From Alphaproteobacteria bacterium (lineage in GTDB: Bacteria; Pseudomonadota; Alphaproteobacteria; Micropepsales; Micropepsaceae), in assembly GCA_947465395.1 (NCBI GenBank), contig CANIAL010000010.1, positions 19,422 to 83,421 on the forward strand: DNA of 64,000 nucleotides, read 5' to 3'. The notes under the pieces are model-generated. The model was not told the DNA's origin. It searched no databases and was given only the letters and a program-made list of their open reading frames with translations. The translations under genes and the position numbers were made by a program. This document shows, in pieces, positions 43,086-51,703 of this stretch. Each line of letters begins with the position of its first letter. The first letter of the stretch is position 1.

Positions 43086-45139
43086 CCCGCATTGCCTTTG
43101 ATCCGCACCTGCCGCTTGCCTTGCTGGTTGCGCTTGGCGTTGCCGCCATCCTTGTCACCGGCTTTTCCATCTGGCGCGGCGCGCGCGGGGCCTGGGCGCG
43201 GGGGCTGGCCTTTGCCATCCTGCTGTTCGCGCTGTCGGGCCCGCTGCTGGTGCGCGAAAGCCATGCGCCGCTGCCCGATGTGGTGGCGCTGGTCACGGAC
43301 CGTTCGCAAAGCATGGGGGTCGGCACCCGCAGCGCCCAGGCCGCCGCCGCACTCAACACCTTGCGCCAGCGCCTGGCGCGCGAGCCCAATTTGATCGTGC
43401 GCGAGACCAGCATCGCCACCAGCACCAGCGGGGAGAATAACGGCACCGAGGCCTTTGCCGCCATCCGCAGCGCGCTGGGCGATGTGCCGCAAGGCCGCAT
43501 CGCGGGCGCCATCCTGCTGACCGATGGCGAAGTGCATGATGCGCCCACAACGCCGCTGAAAGCGCCGCTACAGGTGTTGCTGGCAGGCAAACGTGACGAG
43601 CGCGACCGCAAGCTCAGCGTCCTCAACGCCGGGCGTTTCGCAATCGTGGGCCAGAGCGCAAGCATGCAGCTGCGCGTGGATGATTTCGGCGCGGGGGCCG
43701 CAAGCGGCGGCACGGCGGAAGTGGAAATCTCGGTGGACGGAAAATCGCTGCCCACGCAAGTCGTCACCTTGGGCACGAACGCCACCATCGCCGTGCCGGT
43801 GACGCATGAGGGCGAGAATATCGTGGAACTGGCCGCCGCCCCCGGCCCGGCCGAACTGACGCTTCAGAACAACCGCGCCGTGGTGACGGTGTCGGGCGTG
43901 CGCGACCGGCTGCGGGTGCTGCTGATTTCGGGCGAGCCGCATGCGGGCGAGCGGGTCTGGCGCAATTTGCTGAAGGCCGATCCGTCGGTGGATTTGATCC
44001 ATTTCACCATCCTGCGCCCGCCGGACAAGCAGGACGCCACCCCCATCAACGAATTGTCGCTGATCATTTTCCCCACCCGGGAATTGTTCAGCGAGAAACT
44101 GAAATCCTTCGACCTGGTGATCTTTGACCGCTATGGCGAGCAGGGCATCCTGCCCATGGCCTATTTCCAGAACATCGCCAATTACGTGCAGAATGGCGGC
44201 GCGCTGCTGGTGTCCTCCGGCCCGGAATTCGCGCGCGAACAGAGTCTCTACCGCACGCCGCTGGCCAGCGTCCTGCCCGCGCAACCAACCGGCGACATCA
44301 TCTCCCAGGGCTTCAAGCCGCAGGTGACCGAGACCGGCCTGGCCCATCCCGTGACGCGGGGCCTGGCGGGGGCCAACACCGAAACCACGCCGCCAAGCTG
44401 GGGCCGCTGGTACCGGCTGATCGGCGCCAATCCCATCAGCGGGCAGACGGTGATGAGCGGACCGGCGGGCAAGCCGCTTTTGGTTTTGGACCAGGTGCAG
44501 AAGGGCCGCGTGGCCGAATTGATGTCGGACCAGGCCTGGCTGTGGGCGCGCGGCTTTGAAGGCGGCGGGCCGCAAGCCGAATTGCTGCGCCGCCTGGCGC
44601 ATTGGCTGATGAAGGAGCCGGAGCTGGAGACGGAAAACCTGTCCGCCATAGCGGCGGATGGCGCGCTGATCATCACGCGGCGCACCATGGGCGCGGCGGC
44701 CCGGCCCGTCACCATCACAACGCCATCGGGAAAAATCCTGACCCTGACGCCGCAAAAGATTTCGCCTGGCATCTGGCGCATCGCCACGAAAATAAGCGAG
44801 CTGGGGCTTTACCGCCTGACGGACGGCGAATTGTCGGCGGTGACGGCGGCGGGGCCGCTGAACCCCAAGGAAGTGGCCGACATGCGCGCCACCGACAGGA
44901 TATTGGCGCCGTTTGCCGGGGCCAGTGGCGGCAGTGTGCATTGGCTGAATGATGGCGTGCCGGATATCCGGCGCGTCTATCCGGGGCAGGCGGCCAGTGG
45001 CCGGAACTGGATCGGCATCCGCCAGAGCGGCGCCTATCGCGTCACGGCGCTGGAACAGAGTCCCTTGCTGCCGGCCTGGGCTGCGTTGCTTCTGATATTG
45101 GGATCGCTGTTGCTGGCGTGGAAGATGGAAGGACGATAA
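43082..45139 (+). CDS. Membrane protein with vWA and amidotransferase-like domains
   Basis: 685 aa. Two N-terminal helices (LALLVALGVAAILVTGFSIW and GLAFAILLFALSGPLLV), then a vWA domain with a fairly complete MIDAS (VTDRSQSMG; later AILLTDGEVHD), a beta-rich region, and a ThuA/class I amidotransferase-like domain from about 270 (LRVLLISGEPHAGERVWRNL, FDLVIFDRYGEQG, NGGALLVSSGPEFA). One helix closes the C-terminus. Last gene of the MoxR operon, coupled by ATGA. A likely client of the MoxR ATPase; function not known. Confidence 0.82.
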   Translation: MTRIAFDPHLPLALLVALGVAAILVTGFSIWRGARGAWARGLAFAILLFALSGPLLVRESHAPLPDVVALVTDRSQSMGVGTRSAQAAAALNTLRQRLAREPNLIVRETSIATSTSGENNGTEAFAAIRSALGDVPQGRIAGAILLTDGEVHDAPTTPLKAPLQVLLAGKRDERDRKLSVLNAGRFAIVGQSASMQLRVDDFGAGAASGGTAEVEISVDGKSLPTQVVTLGTNATIAVPVTHEGENIVELAAAPGPAELTLQNNRAVVTVSGVRDRLRVLLISGEPHAGERVWRNLLKADPSVDLIHFTILRPPDKQDATPINELSLIIFPTRELFSEKLKSFDLVIFDRYGEQGILPMAYFQNIANYVQNGGALLVSSGPEFAREQSLYRTPLASVLPAQPTGDIISQGFKPQVTETGLAHPVTRGLAGANTETTPPSWGRWYRLIGANPISGQTVMSGPAGKPLLVLDQVQKGRVAELMSDQAWLWARGFEGGGPQAELLRRLAHWLMKEPELETENLSAIAADGALIITRRTMGAAARPVTITTPSGKILTLTPQKISPGIWRIATKISELGLYRLTDGELSAVTAAGPLNPKEVADMRATDRILAPFAGASGGSVHWLNDGVPDIRRVYPGQAASGRNWIGIRQSGAYRVTALEQSPLLPAWAALLLILGSLLLAWKMEGR

Positions 45140-45152
45140 CGCTCATCTTCTT

Positions 45153-45320
45153 GTCATTCCCGCGCGCCGCCGCGCAAAGCGCAGCAAGGATAGCGGCAAG
45201 AATTTAAGCGGGAATCTTCGGCATTATCTTGTCATTCCCGCGCCCCGCCGCGCAAAGCGCAGCACGGATATAAGCGGGAATCTTCGGCATTATCTTGTCA
45301 TTCCCGCGAAAGCGGGAATC
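45153..45320. repeat. Tandem array of three GTCATTCCCGC palindromic units
   Basis: Units at 45153-45216, 45231-45282 and 45297-45320 each start GTCATTCCCGC and end GCGGGAATC. The third is minimal, with a GAAA loop; the first and second have 44- and 32-base loops containing GCCGCGCAAAGCGCAGCA. The two spacers are the same 14 bases (TTCGGCATTATCTT). It lies between the convergent vWA-protein and GNAT stops. Confidence 0.8.
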
Positions 45321-45337
45321 CAGCTTGTTTATTTTTT

Positions 45338-45838
45338 TTATGCCCGCGTCACGGCGCCCGACAATTTCTCCAGCGCGCCATCCTTCAGCGAAAGTCCCAG
45401 CAGCCGCGCCGGATCAACCGGCCCCGGAAATTGCAACCGGCCTTCGGGCATTTTCGTGAATCCCACCTTGCCGTAATAAGGCTCGTCGCCCACCAGCAGG
45501 ATGGCGTCCCAGTCCTTGCGCGCCTGTTCGATGCCCTGCTGCATCAACCCGACGCCGATGCCGCGCCCGCGCTGGTCGCCATGCACTGCCAGCGGCCCCA
45601 GCAGCAGCGCCGGCATGCCGCCCACGCGGATGGGCCAGAAGCGGACCGAGCCGCGCAGGATTCCATTTTCCACCGCCACCAGGCCCAGTTCCGCCAGCGG
45701 GGCCAAGCCTTCGCGCAAGCGGTAGGCCGATCTGGCGAAGCGTTCGGGACCGAAAACGTCATTGTTCAGGGCCTCGATAGCGGGGGCGTCCGCGGGGGCC
45801 TCGGCCCGAATCGTCCAGGACTGGTCAGGGTTGGACAT
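45338..45838 (-). CDS. GNAT-family N-acetyltransferase
   Basis: 166 aa. The acetyl-CoA loop is visible in LGPLAVHGDQRGRGIGVGLM (Q/R-x-x-G-x-G/A), followed by ILLVGDEPYYGKVGF, which places it near the YhbS subgroup. ATG 45838 (MSNPDQSW) is the likely start; the frame stays open upstream without support. Substrate unknown. Its stop lies 17 bases from the palindromic array. Confidence 0.85.
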   Translation of the reverse strand: MSNPDQSWTIRAEAPADAPAIEALNNDVFGPERFARSAYRLREGLAPLAELGLVAVENGILRGSVRFWPIRVGGMPALLLGPLAVHGDQRGRGIGVGLMQQGIEQARKDWDAILLVGDEPYYGKVGFTKMPEGRLQFPGPVDPARLLGLSLKDGALEKLSGAVTRA

Positions 45839-46080
45839 GGCGGGTCCGGTACAGGGTGGCCTGCAAAAAAACAAGCCAAAACAAGGGCCGTGGACAGGGG
45901 ACAAGGTGTGTTTTTGACAAAAATTCAGCCTTTCCGGGGTTAAGTTGCCCAAATTGGCCGGTAAGAGATCAATAACCGGCGTCCTGTAACCTCCGGTAGC
46001 ATTTTATTTCGTCTGCGGTCATTTTGCCCGGCCTGTCCGCACGTGGACAGGGCGCGGCGTTTCATTGGGCTTGGAAGAAT
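45839..46080. promoter_or_regulatory. Spacer upstream of the receiver pseudogene
   Basis: 242 bp between the divergent GNAT gene and the receiver remnant. It includes TTGACA near 45915 without a good -10 partner and a perfect inverted repeat CCTGTCC (46032-46038) / GGACAGG (46045-46051). No open frame with family resemblance was found here. Confidence 0.3.
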
Positions 46081-46409
46081 ATGTCGGGGGCGGCAACATT
46101 AGAGAATCTAAAAGTGCTGATTGTCGAGGACAATCAGCATATGCGCTCGCTCCTGCGCTCGCTGCTCAACGCTTTGGGCATACGCGAAAAGTACATGAAA
46201 CCGCAAACGGCCAGGCCGCCCTGGACGTCATGCGCGACAAGAAATGCGACCTGATCCTCAGCGATCTGAGCATGAAGCCCATGGACGGCATAGAATTCAC
46301 CCGCGAAGTGCGCACTGGCGCGCGCAGCGCCAACCCCTTTGTTCCCGACATCATGGTCACCGGCCACACCGAACGCCATCTGGTGGAAGCGGCGCGCATG
46401 GCGGGATAG
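46081..46409 (+). pseudogene. Frameshifted and truncated single-domain response regulator
   Basis: ATG 46081 starts a CheY-like receiver (ATLENLKVLIVEDNQHMRSL, then LLNALGIRE). At about 46185-46195 the frame shifts; continuing two bases off, it reads HETANGQAALDVM, then CDLILSDLSMKPMDG with the phospho-Asp, and IMVTGHTERHLVEAARMAG, after which it stops at 46407-46409. The last third of the domain, including the conserved Lys-Pro region, is missing. The shift looks like two added bases (or one lost) between GCGAA and CATGAA. Confidence 0.8.
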
Positions 46410-46537
46410 CGTTCGGTCTGCACGCCGATGATTTAAATATCGGGCTTGATGCCTTTTTCTGCCACGGACATTCCGGAAATAAGTCCGCCTCCACCGACCG
46501 GCACCACCAGCGTGTCCAGATGCGGCGCGGCGAACAT
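46386..46537 (-). pseudogene. Threonine dehydratase fragment
   Basis: Reading the minus strand from about 46537 gives FAAPHLDTLVVPVGGGGL, ISGMSVAEKGIKPDI, a TAA stop, then IIGVQTERYPAMRAA. This is the glycine-rich PLP phosphate-binding loop and following strand of IlvA/TdcB-type threonine ammonia-lyase. Only about 50 codons remain, with an in-frame stop. Its 3' end runs into the receiver remnant at about 46386-46406. Confidence 0.75.
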
Positions 46538-46648
46538 CGTCAAGAGTGATGGATAGAGAAGTTATGCCCTACCATACACTGGCTTTCTCCTCCCCGCGCG
46601 GTGGTGAGCAAGGCGCTCAGCCTTGCGAACGATGGCGGGGAAGAAAAA

Positions 46649-46723
46649 TGGTAGCACCGGACGGATTTGAACCGCCGACCAAGGGATTATGATTCCCCTG
46701 CTCTACCGCTGAGCTACGGTGCC
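46649..46723 (-). tRNA. tRNA-Met (anticodon CAU), elongator type
   Basis: 75 bases including the encoded CCA. Acceptor GGCACCG pairs with CGGTGCT (one G-U), D-arm GCTC/GAGC, anticodon stem GGGGA/TCCCT with loop ATCATAA, anticodon at 46689-46691, T-arm GGCGG-TTCAAAT-CCGTC. The first acceptor pair is formed, unlike initiator tRNA, and the arms resemble alphaproteobacterial elongator tRNA-Met; tRNA-Ile2 (lysidine) also has CAU and cannot be fully excluded. Confidence 0.93.
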
Positions 46724-46807
46724 AGACACGGCCGAAGGCCGTGGGGCGGGCATGTAGGGTGCCGGGAGCTTTCCTGTCAAGATTAGCCCGGAAATGCTGC
46801 AAAAATG

Positions 46808-47938
46808 TCAGGAAACCATGGCTTCCAGGCGCGGCGTTGGGGCGCTTGCGCGCTCCACCGCCGCGATCCAGCCGCCGCCCAGGACGCGGCCCCGGGAATA
46901 GAAAACGCAGGCCTGGCCCGGCGCCACGGCTTCTTCCTGGCCCAGCAGTTCCACCTGCGCGCCGTACTCGCCCGTTTCATCAAAGAGCGGCGTGACCCGC
47001 GCGGCAACGGGCGGGCGGGTGGAGCGGACTTTCACCTCGCAATCGAACGGCGCGTCCGGCGTGATTAGCCAATTCATCTCCCGCAAGGTCATCTTGGCGG
47101 CGGCCAGCGCAGCGCGCGGGCCCACCACCACCCTGGCGCGGGCGGCATCCAGAGACAGTACGAACAAAGGTTCACCGTTACCCGAAAGGCCCAGGCCCTT
47201 GCGCTGGCCCACAGTGAAATGCATCACGCCGTCATGGCGGCCCAGCACAGCGCCGGATGCGTCCACGATTTCGCCAGGCCGCGCTGCGTCGGGGCGCAGT
47301 TTTTCCACGATGGATGTGTAGCGGCCTTCCGGCACAAAACAGATGTCCTGGCTGTCGGGCTTGTCGGCGGTGATCAGCTTCAATTCTGCGGCCAGCGCCC
47401 GCACCTGCGGTTTTTCCATGCCGCCCAGTGGAAAGCGCAGGAAATCCAGTTGCGCCTTTGTGGTGGTAAAAAGAAAATAGCTCTGGTCGCGGGCGGCGTC
47501 GGCGGCAGTATGTAACTCCGGGCCATGCGCGCCATCAATGCGCTGCACATAATGGCCCGTGGCCATGGCAGAGGCGCCGAGTTTGCGCGCCGCGTCCATC
47601 AGGTCGGCGAATTTCACTTTCTGATTGCAGCGCACACAAGGAATGGGGGTTTCACCGCGCGCGTAGCTGTCCGCGAAATCCTGGATCACCTTCTGGCGAA
47701 AGCGGGTTTCGTAATCCAGCACATAATGGGGAATGCCAATTTCCTGCGCGACCCGCGAGGCATCATAGATGTCCTGCCCGGCGCAGCAGGCGCCCTTGGC
47801 CTTGGACACATCGCCCGGATAAAGCTGCAAGGTGACGCCGACAACGTCATAGCCCTGACGCTTCAAAAGCGCTGCGGCCAGCGAGGAATCCACCCCGCCA
47901 GACATCGCCGTAACAATCCTGATCTTGGAATTGTCCAT
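46808..47938 (-). CDS. mnmA: tRNA-uridine 2-sulfurtransferase
   Basis: 376 aa; puts the 2-thio group on wobble U34 of Glu, Gln and Lys tRNAs. PP-loop [13 protein letters not shown] near the N-terminus, catalytic Cys in IPCVRCN and later [10 protein letters not shown], plus [13 protein letters not shown] and the C-terminal beta-barrel. ATG 47938 (MDNSKIRIV) is the start; the 12-codon extension lacks support. It is isolated between the tRNA and the flagellar remnants. Confidence 0.95.
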   Translation of the reverse strand: MDNSKIRIVTAMSGGVDSSLAAALLKRQGYDVVGVTLQLYPGDVSKAKGACCAGQDIYDASRVAQEIGIPHYVLDYETRFRQKVIQDFADSYARGETPIPCVRCNQKVKFADLMDAARKLGASAMATGHYVQRIDGAHGPELHTAADAARDQSYFLFTTTKAQLDFLRFPLGGMEKPQVRALAAELKLITADKPDSQDICFVPEGRYTSIVEKLRPDAARPGEIVDASGAVLGRHDGVMHFTVGQRKGLGLSGNGEPLFVLSLDAARARVVVGPRAALAAAKMTLREMNWLITPDAPFDCEVKVRSTRPPVAARVTPLFDETGEYGAQVELLGQEEAVAPGQACVFYSRGRVLGGGWIAAVERASAPTPRLEAMVS

Positions 47939-47982
47939 GGGCGCTCTAATAGGCGCGAGGACGCGGAACCGCAAGAAGTCGC

Positions 47983-48510
47983 TTATTCCACCGGCAGATA
48001 ATTGAGCAGTGACAAATAGTTAAGCCCGGCCGTGACAGACAGGGCAGCCTGGAACGCGGTCTGATTTAGCGAAAGCTGGGTGGCGGCATCGGCCATGTTG
48101 GTGTCCTGGATGCCAGAGATGAAGCCCTTGTAAAAAGTGGACATGGACGTCTGCTGGTCCTGGGCGTCCTGCAGCCGGTTATAGGTAAAGCCGTTGGCCG
48201 CCGTGACGGTGTTCATCTTGGCGGTGACATCGGCGGTATTGGTGATCTGGGTGGTTAGGAAATCGCCCTGCGCTTTGGTCATGCTGGGGTTGGCGGCGAA
48301 ATTGCTGGTGCCGCCCGCGTCAAAGGCCGCAATATCTTTTAGCGTCTGCATCAGGCCGGTGCCGACATCCGACGCCGTGACGCCGAACTGCACGGTCGTG
48401 CCATCGGCTACCTGCACGGATTTTTTCACATTGCCATTGGTGAATGCGCCCGACACGGCGGGCAGCGCGAGAAGCTGCGAGAGGCTGGTCACAGTCACTG
48501 GCGCGGCTGA
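47983..48510 (-). pseudogene. flgL: 3' remnant of flgL / flagellin-family gene
   Basis: The frame from about 48510 encodes some 170 residues with the C-terminal flagellin-family helix: ISGIQDTNMADAATQLSLNQ, then [22 protein letters not shown] near the end. This fits the hook-filament junction protein FlgL or a flagellin. The N-terminal conserved helix is absent, and the 5' end joins fliI out of frame. A formal ATG exists at 48561, but its first residues are fliI sequence in another frame. Confidence 0.75.
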
Positions 48511-49573
48511 CAGAGCGAAGAAAGTTAATGGCCTGGAATCGACCCCGTTCCGCAATGGCAAGGTCCAGAACGATATGCCCGTCTAGGATGCCGCGCACGG
48601 CGTCCGAAATCGGTTCATTATGGTCGTCGCCCTCGACCAACACGGTAAACAGTCCCGTGATGGAGCCTTCGCAGCCATCGGCGCCGGGACCGGCCCGTTC
48701 CAGAAGGCGGGGCAGTTCGGCAAAGACGGTTGGAGTATAGCCCTTGGACGCCGGGGGTTCGCCCGCCGACAGGCCGATCTCGCGCTGGGCCATGGCAAAA
48801 CGGGTCACGGAATCCATCAGCAACAGCACATTCAAGCCACTGTCGCGAAGTTGTTCGGCCACGGTCATGGCGACATAGGCCGCCTGGCGGCGAACCAGCG
48901 GCGCTTCATCCGATGTGGCCGCGACGACGACGCTGCGCTTCAGGCCTTCCTCGCCCAGATCGTCCTCGATGAATTCCTTCACCTCGCGGCCACGTTCACC
49001 GACCAGACCGATGACGATGGCATCGGCATCGGAAAAGCGCGCCAACATGGCCAGAAGCGTTGATTTGCCGACACCGGAGCCGGCGAAGATGCCCATGCGC
49101 TGGCCGCGGCAGCAGGTGGCAAATGCATTGAGGGCGCGCACGCCCAGATCCAGTTTAGCGCCCACGCGGCCGCGGCGTGTCGCAGCGGGCGGCGCCGCCT
49201 TCAGCGGATAGGCCTTTGCGCCTTGCGGCAGCGGACCCTTGTCATCCATGGCGCGGCCAAAGCCGTCCACCACCCGGCCCAGCCAGGCGCGTGAGGGATA
49301 GATCGCAGGCGGGCTGTCATCGAAATCCGCGCGCGCGCCCAGGCTGATTCCGTCCAGCGGACCCAGCGGCATCACAAGGGCATGGCCGTCGCGAAAGCCA
49401 ACAACTTCGCATGGAATTTTCTTGTTCTTTCCGATACTTAGGCGCACCTGACCACCCAACTGGACAGCCCCCTGGGCACCGGTGATTTCTACGCCCAGGC
49501 CCTCGATCCGGGCCACCCGGCCAAAGCGGGTCAGGGCCGGAACAGCCTCTATTTCCTTGAGCAAAGACAGCAT
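48505..49573 (-). pseudogene. fliI: 5' part of fliI, flagellar export ATPase, truncated
   Basis: From ATG 49573 (MLSLLKEIEAVPALTRFG) the frame matches FliI for about 355 residues: Walker A FAGSGVGKSTLL, VGERGREVKEF, Walker B LLLMDSVTRFAMAQREI, and AERGRFQAINFLRSVSRAS. There it leaves the family: roughly the last 80-90 residues are missing and the frame continues to a stop at 48320 as an off-frame reading of flgL. A deletion between fliI and flgL explains this. The ATPase is probably non-functional. Confidence 0.8.
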
Positions 49574-49858
49574 CAAAAATCCTTTTGGCGGGGAGGAAGG
49601 CCTTCCGCCGGCCCCCATATTGCCGCCAAGGATTTAAATGGCGGTAAACTTAACAAACCGAATCAAGGCCCTATCAGGGGTCTGGGGATAAGTTTTGGGG
49701 CTGGCCAGGGCCGGGTCCCGTTAATCCGGGGTGCTTAAGGACTGAAAGGCGAACAGGGCGTTAAAAGCGCTGTTAACCATTTGCCCTTACCGTCCGGCAA
49801 TGAATTAACCCTATCCGGCCGGTGCCGGCCGTGGGGCACGCGAAAAAGGGGCCTACCG
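49574..49858. promoter_or_regulatory. fliI-ctrA intergenic region with CtrA-like half-sites and a GANTC site
   Basis: 285 bp. TTAAC half-sites occur at 49650-49654, 49773-49777 and 49805-49809; TTAA at 49761 is spaced 8 bases from the second, one more than the Caulobacter TTAA-N7-TTAAC consensus. GAATC (a GANTC/CcrM site) is at 49660-49664. This suggests autoregulated, methylation-sensitive ctrA promoters, by analogy only. AGGGG before the ctrA ATG is its ribosome site. Confidence 0.45.
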
Positions 49859-50560
49859 ATGCGCGTACTGCTGATTGAAGACGACAGCGCCATGGCGCGC
49901 AGCATCGAACTGATGCTGCGCAGCGAAGGTCTTAACGTCTACACCACCGATCTCGGCGAAGAAGGGATCGATCTGGGCAAGCTTTATGACTACGACATTA
50001 TCGTGCTGGACCTGCAGCTTCCCGACATGAGCGGCTTTGAAGTGTTGAAGGCGCTGCGCGTGGCCAAGGTGCAGACCCCCGTCCTGATCCTGTCGGGCAA
50101 CGCCATTGTCGAGGCCAAGGTAAAGGCCTTGGGCTTCGGCGCCGACGATTACATGACCAAGCCCTTCCACAAGGATGAACTGGTCGCCCGCATCCAGGCC
50201 GTGGTTCGCCGTTCCAAGGGCCATAGCCAGTCCGTCATCACCACCGGCAAGCTCACCGTCAATCTGGACGCCAAGACGGTGGAAGTGGATGGCAGCCGCG
50301 TGCATTTGACCGGCAAGGAATACCAGATGCTGGAGCTGCTTTCGTTGAGAAAGGGCACCACCCTGACCAAGGAAATGTTCCTGAACCATCTCTATGGCGG
50401 GATGGATGAGCCGGAACTGAAGATCATAGACGTCTTCATCTGCAAGTTGCGCAAGAAACTGGCGGCGGCGATTGATGGCGACAACTACATCGAGACCGTC
50501 TGGGGCCGCGGCTATGTGCTGCGCGACCCGCAAGGCGATGGCGAGACTGCAGCAGCCTGA
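49859..50560 (+). CDS. ctrA: Cell-cycle response regulator CtrA
   Basis: 233 aa OmpR-type regulator. It reads [20 protein letters not shown] at the N-terminus, phospho-Asp in [14 protein letters not shown] (D51), [20 protein letters not shown] (the CtrA-type variant), and a winged helix with [33 protein letters not shown] and [12 protein letters not shown]. CtrA is the master cell-cycle regulator of alphaproteobacteria. The C-terminus ends in three alanines, compatible with ClpXP recognition. Start ATG 49859 has AGGGG upstream; an intrinsic terminator follows. Confidence 0.97.
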   Translation: MRVLLIEDDSAMARSIELMLRSEGLNVYTTDLGEEGIDLGKLYDYDIIVLDLQLPDMSGFEVLKALRVAKVQTPVLILSGNAIVEAKVKALGFGADDYMTKPFHKDELVARIQAVVRRSKGHSQSVITTGKLTVNLDAKTVEVDGSRVHLTGKEYQMLELLSLRKGTTLTKEMFLNHLYGGMDEPELKIIDVFICKLRKKLAAAIDGDNYIETVWGRGYVLRDPQGDGETAAA

Positions 50561-50596
50561 TCGTTTCTGTGTCGCGTTAGTTTTGTTCCATGAATG

Positions 50597-50625
50597 AAAA
50601 AGGCGCTGCTCCCCAGCGCCTTTTT
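50597..50625 (+). terminator. Intrinsic terminator after ctrA
   Basis: AAAAAGGCGCTG, loop CTCCC, CAGCGCCTTTTT; 12-bp stem with a T-run, 36 bases after the ctrA stop. Nearly symmetric, so it may also end transcription of the convergent lactonase gene, whose stop is 29 bases further on. Confidence 0.85.
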
Positions 50626-50653
50626 TATTGATCTCTCCGCCTGCGCTGATGGA

Positions 50654-51703
50654 TCAATTCATAGTGCAATCGAGAATTTTCTTGTCACCGCCGGCGCTGA
50701 TGAAGAGGCGTTTTCCCATTGCCACGCCCGTCGAAGACCCGCTGATCTGGCTGCCGTCATTGACATAGATCGGTGTTGCCAGGGTCGGCCGCCCGTCCTG
50801 CACCAGCACCCGGAAAATCTGGGACGGGGCATGGCCGCGCGTGGCCAGGAATTTGGGCTGGCCGCCCACCCAGAGATTGCCTTCCGCGTCCATGTCCAGG
50901 TTGTCAGGCCTTGTGGACAGCGAAAAGCTTTGCGGGCCGGTCAGGGCGCCTGTGAAAGGCTGGCGGACATAGAAGACAATGGCGCGGCCCCAGCTGGCGG
51001 CGACATAGACATAATCACCATGGGGTGAAATCTGGATGCCATTGGCGAAATCCAGCCCCCGCGCCACGATGCGCAGATTGTTGCCATCGAAATACAGGAC
51101 GTTGCTTTGGCGCAGCAGCAGGTAATTTTCCCAGTCCCGGTATTTGGGATTCTTCACCGTGGAATCATTGGTGACGTAAAACGCCTCCGTGCCCGCCGCC
51201 ACCACGTCATTGGGATGAATCAGAAGCCCGCCTGCCACTGTGGTACGCGGCGTCAATGTTGCCTTGCCGTCCGCTACCGTGACACCAAAAATCTCCACCG
51301 CGTAAGGTCCGCTGGAGAGATGGTTCACCACCATCAAGGTCAGGCTGTTGTCAGGCGCACGGAAAAGGCTAAGGCCGCCGGGATGAAAATCCGCAGGCGT
51401 TCCTTCGGCGCGTACCGGCTGGGCTTCACCCGCCACCGCCAAGGTGTAGATGCCGTCCTTGGCTCCTTTGGCCCCGCCCCGATTTTGCACTGAGACAAAG
51501 ACCAGCCCGTCGGCAGCATCCAGTTGCATGTCGCCCGGGCCGCTGAGGCCAGTGATGGTCCGGCAGACCCCGGCGAATTGCGGCGCGATCTGGGTGAAAA
51601 CGCCCATGGCCAGCAAGGCGCGGATACCTACAAAAGCCACCAGCAAAACCACCACAACGCTCAAGGTGATGGCCGAGCGTTGCCAGGCGCTGCGCTTTAT
51701 CAT
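50654..51703 (-). CDS. Paraoxonase/arylesterase-like beta-propeller protein
   Basis: 349 aa. One N-terminal membrane anchor (ITLSVVVVLLVAFVGIRALL), then a six-bladed propeller of the PON/SMP-30 group. Candidate calcium and catalytic residues: His in FHPGGLSLF, Asn-Asp in HPNDVV, Asn in FANGIQISP and Asp-Asn in RPDNLDMD. Members hydrolyse lactones and aryl esters, some of them acyl-homoserine lactones. It is periplasm-facing. The start overlaps the ABC exporter stop (ATGA), so the two are co-translated. Confidence 0.82.
   Translation of the reverse strand: MIKRSAWQRSAITLSVVVVLLVAFVGIRALLAMGVFTQIAPQFAGVCRTITGLSGPGDMQLDAADGLVFVSVQNRGGAKGAKDGIYTLAVAGEAQPVRAEGTPADFHPGGLSLFRAPDNSLTLMVVNHLSSGPYAVEIFGVTVADGKATLTPRTTVAGGLLIHPNDVVAAGTEAFYVTNDSTVKNPKYRDWENYLLLRQSNVLYFDGNNLRIVARGLDFANGIQISPHGDYVYVAASWGRAIVFYVRQPFTGALTGPQSFSLSTRPDNLDMDAEGNLWVGGQPKFLATRGHAPSQIFRVLVQDGRPTLATPIYVNDGSQISGSSTGVAMGKRLFISAGGDKKILDCTMN

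Noticed and set aside
41274..44941. Minus-strand open frames of 348 and 457 codons under the MoxR operon
   Set aside because: Antisense to two proteins with recognisable domains; no ribosome sites and no family resemblance.
45153..45320. Possible CRISPR array from the repeated GTCATTCCCGC units
   Set aside because: The repeats are palindromic, the 14-base spacers are identical rather than variable, and there are no cas genes.
49761..49777. A full consensus CtrA box before ctrA
   Set aside because: The TTAA halves are spaced by 8, not 7, bases; recorded only as half-sites.
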